Shown here: positions 8,749 through 17,699 of the stretch, piece after piece
How positions within the stretch are numbered: the stretch's first letter is position 1
Layout of the letters: every line of letters begins with the position of its first letter
Origin: JALXDT01 sp964634755
GTDB lineage: Bacteria; Acidobacteriota; Aminicenantia; JAMOAD01
DNA length: 21,801 nt
NCBI GenBank assembly: GCA_964634755.1
Contig: CAZWJH010000037.1
Location: 1 to 21,801 of the forward strand
Direction of reading: 5' to 3'
The notes under the pieces: generated by a model
Seen by the model: the letters and a program-made list of their open reading frames with translations, nothing else
Database searches by the model: none
What the model was told of the DNA's origin: nothing
Position numbers and translations under genes: made by a program

Positions 8749-9486
8749 ATGAAAAGAATTTTATTTTTTATTTTATTTTCAGGTATTTTGATTACAAGTA
8801 TTTTTGCAGGAGATATAGGGTTATATGTTTCTATTTTCGGTGGCGCTAACATTCCTTTAAAGACAGAGATAAACGATGAATGGAGTGAAACTTACCTGAA
8901 AATGCCTTATTATAATACAATTGAAAATAATTACAAAGATAGTATAACTAACTATTATGGTGTAGAAGTAAGTTATTATTTTCTGAAAAGTTCAGCAATT
9001 TACATGTCTTACAATACATTAAAAAAGTCATTTAAATCTGAATATAAAGGGAAATACCCCAATCCTGTTTCTCCTTTTAATTATAGAAGTTTAATTGTTG
9101 AAGATGATGTCCGGTTTAATGTTTATCAAACTTCTCTGGGTTTTAAACATAAGTTTGTTGGTAGTGAAGATTTTTTTGGTGAAACATCTATCGGAGTTTC
9201 TGTGTTTCACGGAGCTCCAACTTTTATGAAAGATATGAATGTGGAGGAGAATAACAATCATAAAGAGGTTATTTTAAAGGATATAGAATTTTATGATACG
9301 CATTACAGGAGTATAGGAGTTGAGATAGGAGCAAATTTATATAAAAAGGTATATCAGAAATTAATGTTTGGATTGGAATTAAAGTATAATTATGGCTCAT
9401 TTAAGATAGAAAAAATAGAGAGAGATGATCTTATTATCCCGCTTCAGTCAATTATTTTCATGGTAGGATTAAAATACGGCTTTTAG
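8749..9486 (+). CDS. Outer-membrane beta-barrel protein, family unknown
   Basis: The 245-residue product starts with a clear signal peptide (MKR, a hydrophobic stretch, then a likely cut after Ala20 before Gly-Asp). The mature part has alternating hydrophobic and aromatic strands with glycine-rich turns, and the chain ends in a glycine-tyrosine-glycine-phenylalanine motif. A C-terminal Phe is the usual recognition mark for BAM-assembled outer-membrane barrels. Size suggests an 8-10-stranded barrel of OmpW/OmpA-like class, but I do not recognise a specific family. It lies between a symporter and exonuclease III and is probably cotranscribed with both. A link to solute passage for the symporter is possible but only inferred from adjacency. 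Confidence 0.65.
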   Translation: MKRILFFILFSGILITSIFAGDIGLYVSIFGGANIPLKTEINDEWSETYLKMPYYNTIENNYKDSITNYYGVEVSYYFLKSSAIYMSYNTLKKSFKSEYKGKYPNPVSPFNYRSLIVEDDVRFNVYQTSLGFKHKFVGSEDFFGETSIGVSVFHGAPTFMKDMNVEENNNHKEVILKDIEFYDTHYRSIGVEIGANLYKKVYQKLMFGLELKYNYGSFKIEKIERDDLIIPLQSIIFMVGLKYGF

Positions 9487-9489
9487 AAA

Positions 9490-10278
9490 ATGGGTGTAAG
9501 AGAGTACAATTTATATAGCTGGAATGTGAATGGTTTGAGAGCAGCCATAAGAAATGGTTTTATTGATTTTGTAAAAAATTTCAAACCTGATATTCTTGGA
9601 ATACAGGAGATAAAACTTCAAGAAAACCAGATACCAAAAGAATTAATTTTATTGGAGAAAGATTATTCTTATTATTGGAGTTTTGCCCAAAAAAAGGGAT
9701 ACAGTGGAACCGCTGTTTTTGTAAGAAATGGATATGAGCCTTTAAGTGTAAAAACAGTTTTTCCTTCAGAGCTTTTTTCAAAAGAGGGTAGGGTAATAGA
9801 GCTTGAATACGAGAAGTTCACTTTTTTTAATATCTATTTCCCAAATGGACAAATGAGTGAAGAAAGGCTAGATTATAAACTTAAATTTTACGATGAAGCA
9901 CTTGAGTATTTTGATAAACTTAGAGGTAAAGGGAGAAAACTTATTATAACCGGTGATTACAATACAGCTCATAAGGAAATGGATCTTGCGAACCCAAAAG
10001 CAAATGAGAATCGTTCGGGATTTTTGCCAGTTGAAAGAGAGTGGATTGATAAATTTATAAGCCATGGGTATATTGACACTTTTAGGTATTTTCACAAAGA
10101 ACCACATCAGTATACTTGGTGGACTTATAGGTTTAAAGCAAGAGAAAAGAATATCGGATGGAGAATAGATTATTTTTTTGTGTCTAAAGATTTGATTGAT
10201 AATGTAAAGGATTCATACATCCTTTCTGATGTTTATGGTTCGGATCACTGTCCTATTGTTTTAAAAATAGAGATTTAA
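9490..10278 (+). CDS. xth: Exonuclease III family AP endonuclease
   Basis: This 262-residue protein is a full-length exodeoxyribonuclease III/ExoA-type enzyme of base-excision repair. It would cut at abasic sites and trim 3' ends in the cytoplasm using Mg2+. All signature residues are present: WNVNG (11-15) with the metal- and phosphate-contacting Asn, the QE pair with Glu40, Tyr116 in NIYFPNG, the GDYN pair Asp156/Asn158, Asp227 in WRIDYF, and the terminal SDH dyad (Asp252, His253). Length matches the family (about 250-270). The start at 9490 lies 3 bases after the outer-membrane gene and has a poor ribosome binding site, so it probably depends on coupled translation. The call to the family is very firm; the symbol could equally be exoA. 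Confidence 0.95.
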   Translation: MGVREYNLYSWNVNGLRAAIRNGFIDFVKNFKPDILGIQEIKLQENQIPKELILLEKDYSYYWSFAQKKGYSGTAVFVRNGYEPLSVKTVFPSELFSKEGRVIELEYEKFTFFNIYFPNGQMSEERLDYKLKFYDEALEYFDKLRGKGRKLIITGDYNTAHKEMDLANPKANENRSGFLPVEREWIDKFISHGYIDTFRYFHKEPHQYTWWTYRFKAREKNIGWRIDYFFVSKDLIDNVKDSYILSDVYGSDHCPIVLKIEI

Positions 10279-13200
10279 TTAAAAAAACCTGAATGTCAAC
10301 CCCACTCTGTATTCTTTCATCCTATAGCGAGGTGATTCTTGCCTTATGTATGCCCCATGAAGAACCAGAATAGGGAGGATTTTAACATCAATTTCGGCTC
10401 TTAATCCCCAAACAAACTTCCATTCAGTATCCCTTTCTCTTGCGTAGCCTGCCTGTCCTGTTATACTGTAATGGAATAAACTAAAATCGCCTCGTGATGT
10501 TCCGTAAATTTGATGTTGTTGAAGTCTTTGAGGAGCATAGTATTGAGGTGGATCAAAATCAGAGTCTCCAAACCTGAAGAGGTACCCGATTCCAAGAAAT
10601 GGCCACTCTTTGAATCTTCTGTAAAACCTTCCATATATTAGAATTATGTCGTTGGTATCAGTGTTGTGTCTGTATATTATATTGGCAAAAAGATCCCACA
10701 TATCCTGAATTCTTGAGTAGGTAAAAAGTGAAAATCTATTTGACATAATATCCTGTCTTATTGTTTCTACTGTTTCAATTTCTTCGTGAGCCGCTTCTAA
10801 ATCTATGTGTCCTCCCCATTTGGCGTTTGGTATATGAATATTAAAAAGCCCTCCGACATGGTCTTTTATATTGTCCATATCAAGATACCATAACTTAAAA
10901 TTTAACCATCTTTCTTCTGAAAAATGAAGTTTGATGTTTCCTCCGTATCTTGTACCTTCTTCAAACCCATAGCCATTTCTTTCCCAATGATTCCTGTTTG
11001 CAAAAGCTGTAATTTGTAAAAAATCACTTAGGTAAATTCTACCTTCTCCACCGTATCCCCAAAAGCTTCTTCCATCGCTATCTTTCCAGGTATCATAATA
11101 TCCATCTAGGAAAAGATGTTTTCTATTAAGAGCACGTTTTAAAGCTTTTTCAATTCTTGTATAACCTGGAGATTTTTTATAATCCTTTGTTTTAGGATAA
11201 AGTTTTAAAGCTAATTTTAATTTATCAAGGCCATTTGGAAGATCTCCTTCCATATCATAATTGGAACCCCAATTAAAATTGAGTTCAATTGGATTCGCTT
11301 CGGCTTTTTTGGCTTCTTTAAACCTTATATTCGCTCTTTCATGTTGGCTTTGCCAGTAAAGAATTTTTGCAAGCTCAAGTTTTACTCTTACTAAAGGGTT
11401 TTCTTCTCGGAGGTATTTAATTAAATCTTTGGCTGTCCAGTTAATTGGGACAACCTTCCCCGGCAGTCTCAAATTATCAATTTCATTTTTTACAGAACAA
11501 ACAAAACCTGAAGAATCATAGGCTATTGCAAAATCAAAATTTTCTTTAACTGCTTGATGAAGAGTTTCAATTGCTTCATTATCTGTGTCAAGGGAAATTT
11601 GCCCGTAATCTCCCCAAGGATAGACTAATATATGTTTATAAGTATCTCCCAGAGCCTTTGATGCTCTCTTAAGCTTTGAATTTATCCTAAGGTACATTGA
11701 AACTTTATCTTCTTTTTTACCATGGATGTATAGTTTATGGGTAAAAGGATTTCCCAGCGTCCCTTTATCATCGATTACTTCTTTACTGAAATTGATTGGT
11801 CCGCTTGATGCGAGCATCCATCTTCCACTTTTTAAAATTTCTGAATTATTAATTAAGGGAGAGTTTGTATTCAAAGCTAATACTACTCTACCGTCAATTT
11901 CTTTTAGTGTTATGTTGACTCTGTTAATGATTTTGCCTGACGGATTAACGATTACAACAATCACTCTTTTTTCTTTTGATGTTGTTGTAAGTTCAGCTGG
12001 TGTGATAAAATGATAACCATTGCTTTTAAGTGCTTTAAAGTGAGCAATTACAGTATCAATGTTTATCTTACCGAAATATTTGCAAAGGGAAATATCTTTG
12101 TAAATTAAAATGGGAACAGCTTCATTTACATTTCTTTTTGCATTTTCTCTTAAAAATTTGTAGGCTTTCCTATATTTATCCGCTTCTGCATTTGCAACTG
12201 AAAGTTTAACCTTTGCCATAAAATCCCATGGTCTTTGTTTTACAATTTTTTCAGCATATTTTAAAGCTTCAAAGGCTCTATTTCGTATAGAGTAAATGTC
12301 TTTTAAGGAAGATAATGCTATTAAAAATTGAGGGTTCCTTTTTAAAAGTTTTTTGTAGAATTTTTCAGCCTTTTTTAATTTCTTTTTGTATATAAGAGCT
12401 TCTCCAATTATTCTTAGCATAGACACATTTGAAGAATCGAGTTTTAAATACTCTTTTGCAGCTTTTTCAGCTAAATCAAAGTCTTTTAGAATTTCTGAAA
12501 CTTCAGCCTGAATTCTATAAACACCGGCTTTAACATCTTTTTTTATTGCTTCTTCAGAAAGTTTAAGAGCCTCATCAAACTTTTTTTGAGAAATATAAAT
12601 ATCTCCCAAAAGTTCATAAGCATCGGCATCACTTTTGCTTGATAATAATTGTTTTAGAATATCAATCGCATCTTCCGGTTGGCATTCCTCGTACATGGAA
12701 TTTGCAGCACCTATTGCATAAACCGGGGTGTCAGGGTAGGAAAGATATAGTTCCTGCCATAAAGTAAAAGCCTTTTCCTTTTCTCCAATCATATAATACA
12801 TATCTGCTAACATGCTTTTTGATGTTATATCTTCATCGGTAACTATTTTTTCAAACCATTCTATTTGTTTTCTTGCTTCCTCATATTTATCAAGTTTTAA
12901 AAGGGTATTAAAAAGGTCAATCCTTAAATCAGGCTGAGTAGGCTGAGCTTTTAAACTTTTGTAAAAATGATTTATTGCAAGCTGAAGTTTTCCCTTCTCC
13001 AGAGCTAATTTAGCTAAAATTCCCTCTTTTATAGATTCTTTCGTGGTTCTATTTAAAACATTCTTCATTATATTCAGTGCTTCCTGCTTATTTTTTAACT
13101 CTTCTGCAATATTGACAGCAATTGCCCAGATATCCGGTTTATCTGGATCCCGTTCAATTGCTTTTTTAAATAAATAAAGTGAAAATTTTAAATTATCTCT

Positions 13201-14934
13201 GTTCTTCATTTCTACTGCTATTGCAATAAGAATATCCGTCAGTTTTTTGTCTAGTTCAGGGTGATTTTTGAGGATTTTCTGGATTTTTTTATTTAGGATT
13301 ATGTTTGAAAGCTCTTTATTGTAGGGGCAGAGATCAAGAGATGTTATAAAGATTTTTAATTTATCCTCCTCTGTTTTATCATTTAATTTATTAATAAATG
13401 GTTTCAGGTGTGTTGGTAATGGTTCACACACATCAGAGTTGGCTTCTGCATAGGATAAATAAAGCCCTGTTAAAGAAAGGTTTTCTCCATTATTCCATGC
13501 GACTCTTAAGATTTCTTTTGCTCCTCTGTATCTTGTATTATTTATAAGTTTAAGTCCTAATGGTAGAAATTCACTCTTACCTGTCCATTTTTTGTATAAT
13601 TCTACAGCCTGATTTAATCTCCCATCTTCGGCAAGCTGAGCAATGACTAAAAAAATGAGTTTGTCTTTATCAGATAACTCTCCGGAAATAGCCTTATCCC
13701 ATGCTTTGATAGCCTCATCCTTTTTCCCATTCATCCAGAGACTCCACCCAAGATCTCTCCATGCGGATGATTTATCCGGAGAAATTTTTATCAATTTTTC
13801 GAGAGGGGTAATAGCATCTTTGCTTGATACATTTGAGCTCCAATCAAGATAAGCATTTTCTAGCATCCTTTTAATTTTTTTATCATAAGGATACATTTTG
13901 TAAAGTTTTTCCAGGTATTCTGATGCTTTCATAAAGTTCTTTTTTGAATTTTCAACAAGAGCATTGGAAAGGAGTGTTATTCTTTTCCCATTTTTTAATG
14001 TTTTGATTTTGTTTTCTAATTTATTTGCTTCTTTTGTATCCCCTTTTAATTTTAGAACCATGAGCTTTAATGATAGGGCTTTTCTATAATTTGGATTTTC
14101 TTTTAGCAATTTATCAGCATAAAAAAGAGCTTCCTCATAGTTTTTCCCTTCGATTAAAGCATTAATTATCCATTCTATAACACCTTTATTCTTAGGGTTT
14201 TTTTCTAATATTACTTTCCACTCTTCTGCTGCTTTAAGAGGTTTGCCTTCTCTGAAATATGTCCAGCCCAATTCTCTTAAAAGAGGTGTCCAGTCACTTC
14301 TGAACTTTTTACCATTGATAAAGCATTCAATGGCTTTTTGATTGTTTCTATTTTTAAGATGGTGGATACCGAGCTGTGTCCATGCAAGAGCGAATAATGA
14401 ATTTACATTATCGGATATCTCCTGAGAGTTTATTTCAACTTCAGAAAGAATAGTTTCAGCCTCAGAGAGTTTTCCATAGATTATTTTTTTCATAGCAGAA
14501 ATAGCAGCTATTGCTTCTTTTTTTTCTACATTGTTTTCCCATTTTTCTAAAATTTTATCTGCTTCCGAATAACTCTCATTCATTATTAATTGTTCTATTG
14601 AGGTCAGTATCCATCCTTGAACCTGGGTATCATTCTTTTCTATTGAAAGAACCGTTTGAAAACAGTTAAGTGCTTCTGAATATTTACCTTCTATCATTAA
14701 AATTCTTCCGAGTTGTTTCCAGGCTGGAGCATAGGCAGGATCAGCTTTTACGGCTAATTGTGCATATTTAAGCCCTTTTTTTAAATCGCCATTCATCACA
14801 TTTAATTTTGATTCATGAATAAGCCTTAAAGTAGAGGAACGGATTTTATTAATATCTTTTTGAGAAGAAGAAAATAAAATTGTAAAGGATAAACATATTA
14901 TTAGAAATAGTAAATATTTTCTATTATAAATCAT
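10279..14934 (-). CDS. TPR / degenerate deacetylase / outer-membrane porin fusion, PgaA-like exporter
   Basis: This 1551-residue protein starts with a signal peptide (hydrophobic 8-22). It has a very long TPR superhelix (about 30-935), then a NodB/PgaB-like deacetylase domain (about 938-1165). Two more TPR-like helices follow, and the C-terminal beta-barrel (about 1275-1551) ends in Phe-Phe. In PgaA, AlgK/AlgE and BcsC, TPR plus porin carries a secreted polysaccharide across the outer membrane, and this protein probably does the same. The inserted deacetylase domain keeps the fold marks (VPILIYKDI at 940-948, GYHFITPAEL at 973-982, VYPWGDYG at 1104-1111). The Asp-Asp-Gly motif reads Asn-Pro-Ser-Gly (997-1000), and the two metal His positions read Ser1044 and Phe1049, so it is predicted inactive. 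It is almost twice the length of E. coli PgaA. It is the last gene of five and starts at an ATGA overlap, with AAAGGA 8 bases upstream. Confidence 0.8.
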   Translation of the reverse strand: MIYNRKYLLFLIICLSFTILFSSSQKDINKIRSSTLRLIHESKLNVMNGDLKKGLKYAQLAVKADPAYAPAWKQLGRILMIEGKYSEALNCFQTVLSIEKNDTQVQGWILTSIEQLIMNESYSEADKILEKWENNVEKKEAIAAISAMKKIIYGKLSEAETILSEVEINSQEISDNVNSLFALAWTQLGIHHLKNRNNQKAIECFINGKKFRSDWTPLLRELGWTYFREGKPLKAAEEWKVILEKNPKNKGVIEWIINALIEGKNYEEALFYADKLLKENPNYRKALSLKLMVLKLKGDTKEANKLENKIKTLKNGKRITLLSNALVENSKKNFMKASEYLEKLYKMYPYDKKIKRMLENAYLDWSSNVSSKDAITPLEKLIKISPDKSSAWRDLGWSLWMNGKKDEAIKAWDKAISGELSDKDKLIFLVIAQLAEDGRLNQAVELYKKWTGKSEFLPLGLKLINNTRYRGAKEILRVAWNNGENLSLTGLYLSYAEANSDVCEPLPTHLKPFINKLNDKTEEDKLKIFITSLDLCPYNKELSNIILNKKIQKILKNHPELDKKLTDILIAIAVEMKNRDNLKFSLYLFKKAIERDPDKPDIWAIAVNIAEELKNKQEALNIMKNVLNRTTKESIKEGILAKLALEKGKLQLAINHFYKSLKAQPTQPDLRIDLFNTLLKLDKYEEARKQIEWFEKIVTDEDITSKSMLADMYYMIGEKEKAFTLWQELYLSYPDTPVYAIGAANSMYEECQPEDAIDILKQLLSSKSDADAYELLGDIYISQKKFDEALKLSEEAIKKDVKAGVYRIQAEVSEILKDFDLAEKAAKEYLKLDSSNVSMLRIIGEALIYKKKLKKAEKFYKKLLKRNPQFLIALSSLKDIYSIRNRAFEALKYAEKIVKQRPWDFMAKVKLSVANAEADKYRKAYKFLRENAKRNVNEAVPILIYKDISLCKYFGKINIDTVIAHFKALKSNGYHFITPAELTTTSKEKRVIVVIVNPSGKIINRVNITLKEIDGRVVLALNTNSPLINNSEILKSGRWMLASSGPINFSKEVIDDKGTLGNPFTHKLYIHGKKEDKVSMYLRINSKLKRASKALGDTYKHILVYPWGDYGQISLDTDNEAIETLHQAVKENFDFAIAYDSSGFVCSVKNEIDNLRLPGKVVPINWTAKDLIKYLREENPLVRVKLELAKILYWQSQHERANIRFKEAKKAEANPIELNFNWGSNYDMEGDLPNGLDKLKLALKLYPKTKDYKKSPGYTRIEKALKRALNRKHLFLDGYYDTWKDSDGRSFWGYGGEGRIYLSDFLQITAFANRNHWERNGYGFEEGTRYGGNIKLHFSEERWLNFKLWYLDMDNIKDHVGGLFNIHIPNAKWGGHIDLEAAHEEIETVETIRQDIMSNRFSLFTYSRIQDMWDLFANIIYRHNTDTNDIILIYGRFYRRFKEWPFLGIGYLFRFGDSDFDPPQYYAPQRLQQHQIYGTSRGDFSLFHYSITGQAGYARERDTEWKFVWGLRAEIDVKILPILVLHGAYIRQESPRYRMKEYRVGLTFRFF

Positions 14935-17699
14935 TCTTTTGTTCCTTTTATCGCAATTTTTAACCCTTTAATCCCATCTATTTTTCCAACTGTTAAAATA
15001 AGTATTCTATCTTCTGGAATATTTGCTACAATTGAATTGTATGCTCTTTTAACATCTAATGTTTTTCCGTAAATAAGAATAATGTCATCTCCCAATGTCC
15101 ATCTCTTTCTTGCCAGTTCCATGGCTTCTTGAGGAGTGACAATCCTTAATATATTAAAGCCATATTTGTGAAAGGCTTTGTGAAGTTCGCTCTCTTTTCC
15201 GTAAAGAGCAAAATATTTTAATAAAAGTCTGATAGCAGGATATTTTAATTCGGAAATTAATGCTCTTACAAAATTTTCAGCACTTTTTTTATTCATGTTT
15301 GTGTTTAATTGAAGTAAGGGGATAGTTGAAATTCCGACAGAAGCTGCTTTAAGGATTTCGATTTCTCTTTCTTCCTTGATAAAAATAGGATTTATAGTAC
15401 TATTAATCCCCATCTTTGAAAGTTCCTTTTTTGCTTTTAATAAATTATCGATATTTGAGAAAGGTCCAACGAAGACACCGTGAACTATTTCTGAATTTTC
15501 AGAGTACTGAATTTCCTTTTCAAAGCAGACAAAACCCTTATTTTTAAGAAATTCATAGAGCGCCTCAGCTTCAGCTGGTTCACTGTATTCTCCAATTTTT
15601 AAAACAAAAGAGCCTGATGGAAGGAATATTTTTTTATTATTTTTCCTTTTTGCACACTTTTTGTCAATGAAAATATTGTTCTTTTTAATGTATTGAAGGT
15701 TTTCTAATATTCTTAGATATCTTTCAGTCAGATTTCTATCTTTTAAATTTTCAGAGTAAATCATGTATGCTTTATTCTTTTGCTTCTTTATTTTTACATT
15801 TAACCCCTCTTTTTTCAGTTCTTTGAGAAGAGAGTTTGCTCTTTTTTCACTTTTAAATCCTTTTATTTTAACAATGTAGGAGCAATCCAATCCAATTAAG
15901 TCATCTTCATTTATGTTTGAAGAAAGTGAATTGTTATTTTCTCTGATAAAACTTTTAATGAAAGCATTAAAGCCCTTTTTCTTTATTATCTCGAGTTCTT
16001 TTTTTGCTTTTGTAAAAGAAGAGTAGGGACCCACAGAAACTTCAAAATAGGGAGAGTCTTTTTTATCTGATAATTTTCTTTCAATAGTATTAAAAAATAA
16101 TTTGTTTAGGTACTTCTTTAATGCTTCCGCCTCAACTTTTTTAGTATAAGTTCCAATGTAGATTTCATATATTTGTTCCCCTTTGTTGGTCCCGAGATTT
16201 CCTAAAAAATCATTTCCGATTTTCCCATTGTACCATGTGGGAATTATACCTGTGACTATTTTTTGAGCTTCAGGGGTTAATTCTTTGTAGCTATTAACAA
16301 AAGCAAAGACTTTTGGTATCTGTGATGCCTTGAAATCCAGGAATTTAACATCGGATTTTTGAGCCAAAAAACCTATTCTTCCTTTTACTGTATTTGATGA
16401 TACCGGCAGAGCATCACTAATCAACTTACCATTGTGCCAAACCCAAGCTCTTTTGCCTTTTAAAATGAATTTTATATTATGAAAGGTTTCTTTTTCTTCT
16501 TTAAGTGGGTATCTGAAGAGTGTTTGATACGAGTTTTCTATCTTTTCTCTTACATAAATTCCTACTTTATCTATACTGATACTGAAAAATGATTTATTTG
16601 AAGTGTATCTGAGAAATATAACAAAAGATGCATCGTCCATTAAAATAAATTTTACATCTCCTTTCATATCTGCCCAATTGTCACTTCCCCTGAGCCAAAT
16701 ATTTGCGTTAGGTGTTAATAAAAACCCTGTTGTTTTTATCTTTCCTTTCTTTATCCAATCCTTTTTATCAGAAACTATTTGATAAAATTGTGATCTTGGA
16801 GAAAACTTATCAAGTTCCTTTATTAATCTTTCAGCATCCCAATTTGATGGTATCCTTAATCTTGTAAGGGCATAAAGATTACTCCCCGTCACATTTAAAG
16901 GATTGTTTGCTGAAATAAAGGCGATTTTGTAGAACTTTTTTAAAGCTTCTTTGTTGATGTCTTCAGCTTTGGGGTAAGCTCCAAATCCTGTTCCGGGATC
17001 AGAATATGGATACAAATAGGCTACAACTTTTCTTCCTACAGGCTTGTAAATTCTATTAAGTATTTCAGCTGATTTCTTGTAATCCTCAAAAATTCTGTAC
17101 TTAAAGGAGAATTCATCTTCTAGTTTTCCATCTTTCCACATTAAGTGACTAAGAAAATGATCTATTGTACCCTTTGAATCAATGGAGATTCCTTTTATTG
17201 CTGAATCCCCCATGCTACATAAGCTCCAGCGCGGGTCTTTAACAAGTTTTGTCAATTCTTTCTCTTTTAAAAACACTCCACCCCTTCTTCTCATCAGACT
17301 TGTTGGAACACACATTGACGCTAACATACCAAGATTCTTTAACATTGACCTTGCATATAGATAACTTTCTTTTCTGTTCTCTTCAAACATTATAAAGATG
17401 GCTTTTTGGGGAAGAGGTGACTTCTTTTCATAAAAATTGACTATATCTTCTGGGGTTATAGTCTTGTACCCTGATCTTTGTAAAATTGTCAGATGACTAT
17501 AGAGTTGCTTTCTTGAAATATGATTTTTGCCTTTATTGGAAATATCTGAATAGGATATTGCTAAAAATCCTCTTCGTGATCTCCATGTTTTTGGATGGTA
17601 ATCAAGAGGTGCTGCTGGTCTGTATTCTCTATAAAGAATTAATGCAAAAACACCTAAAAGAAAGATAATTTGTGCTAAAACGAAAATTTTTTTCTTCAT
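14931..17699 (-). CDS. PgaB-like degenerate deacetylase with ConA-like domain and three SPOR repeats
   Basis: With the start at 17699 this is 922 residues. An N-terminal membrane anchor (5-23) without a clear cleavage site places the rest in the periplasm. Residues 40-300 match the PgaB/NodB deacetylase fold (ITPEDI at 81-86, YLYPYSD at 228-234). The FDDG motif reads Phe-Glu-Glu-Asn (105-108), and the His positions of SHxxxxH read Met163 and Ile168, so no metal site remains. Residues 320-460 look like a concanavalin A-type beta-sandwich, a common carbohydrate-binding fold. Three SPOR-like repeats follow (510-582, 607-678, 697-774), suggesting peptidoglycan binding. Residues 783-922 are unrecognised. 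An upstream start at 17756 would run deep into the synthase gene; the ATGA junction at 17696-17699 and the MKKK start fit better. Probable role: polymer binding or handover between synthase and porin. Confidence 0.75.
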   Translation of the reverse strand: MKKKIFVLAQIIFLLGVFALILYREYRPAAPLDYHPKTWRSRRGFLAISYSDISNKGKNHISRKQLYSHLTILQRSGYKTITPEDIVNFYEKKSPLPQKAIFIMFEENRKESYLYARSMLKNLGMLASMCVPTSLMRRRGGVFLKEKELTKLVKDPRWSLCSMGDSAIKGISIDSKGTIDHFLSHLMWKDGKLEDEFSFKYRIFEDYKKSAEILNRIYKPVGRKVVAYLYPYSDPGTGFGAYPKAEDINKEALKKFYKIAFISANNPLNVTGSNLYALTRLRIPSNWDAERLIKELDKFSPRSQFYQIVSDKKDWIKKGKIKTTGFLLTPNANIWLRGSDNWADMKGDVKFILMDDASFVIFLRYTSNKSFFSISIDKVGIYVREKIENSYQTLFRYPLKEEKETFHNIKFILKGKRAWVWHNGKLISDALPVSSNTVKGRIGFLAQKSDVKFLDFKASQIPKVFAFVNSYKELTPEAQKIVTGIIPTWYNGKIGNDFLGNLGTNKGEQIYEIYIGTYTKKVEAEALKKYLNKLFFNTIERKLSDKKDSPYFEVSVGPYSSFTKAKKELEIIKKKGFNAFIKSFIRENNNSLSSNINEDDLIGLDCSYIVKIKGFKSEKRANSLLKELKKEGLNVKIKKQKNKAYMIYSENLKDRNLTERYLRILENLQYIKKNNIFIDKKCAKRKNNKKIFLPSGSFVLKIGEYSEPAEAEALYEFLKNKGFVCFEKEIQYSENSEIVHGVFVGPFSNIDNLLKAKKELSKMGINSTINPIFIKEEREIEILKAASVGISTIPLLQLNTNMNKKSAENFVRALISELKYPAIRLLLKYFALYGKESELHKAFHKYGFNILRIVTPQEAMELARKRWTLGDDIILIYGKTLDVKRAYNSIVANIPEDRILILTVGKIDGIKGLKIAIKGTKE

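Noticed and set aside
11726..12013. Plus-strand reading frame of 95 codons opposite the exporter gene
   Set aside because: It is fully inside the degenerate deacetylase domain on the other strand, with no recognisable protein features; it is a shadow frame.
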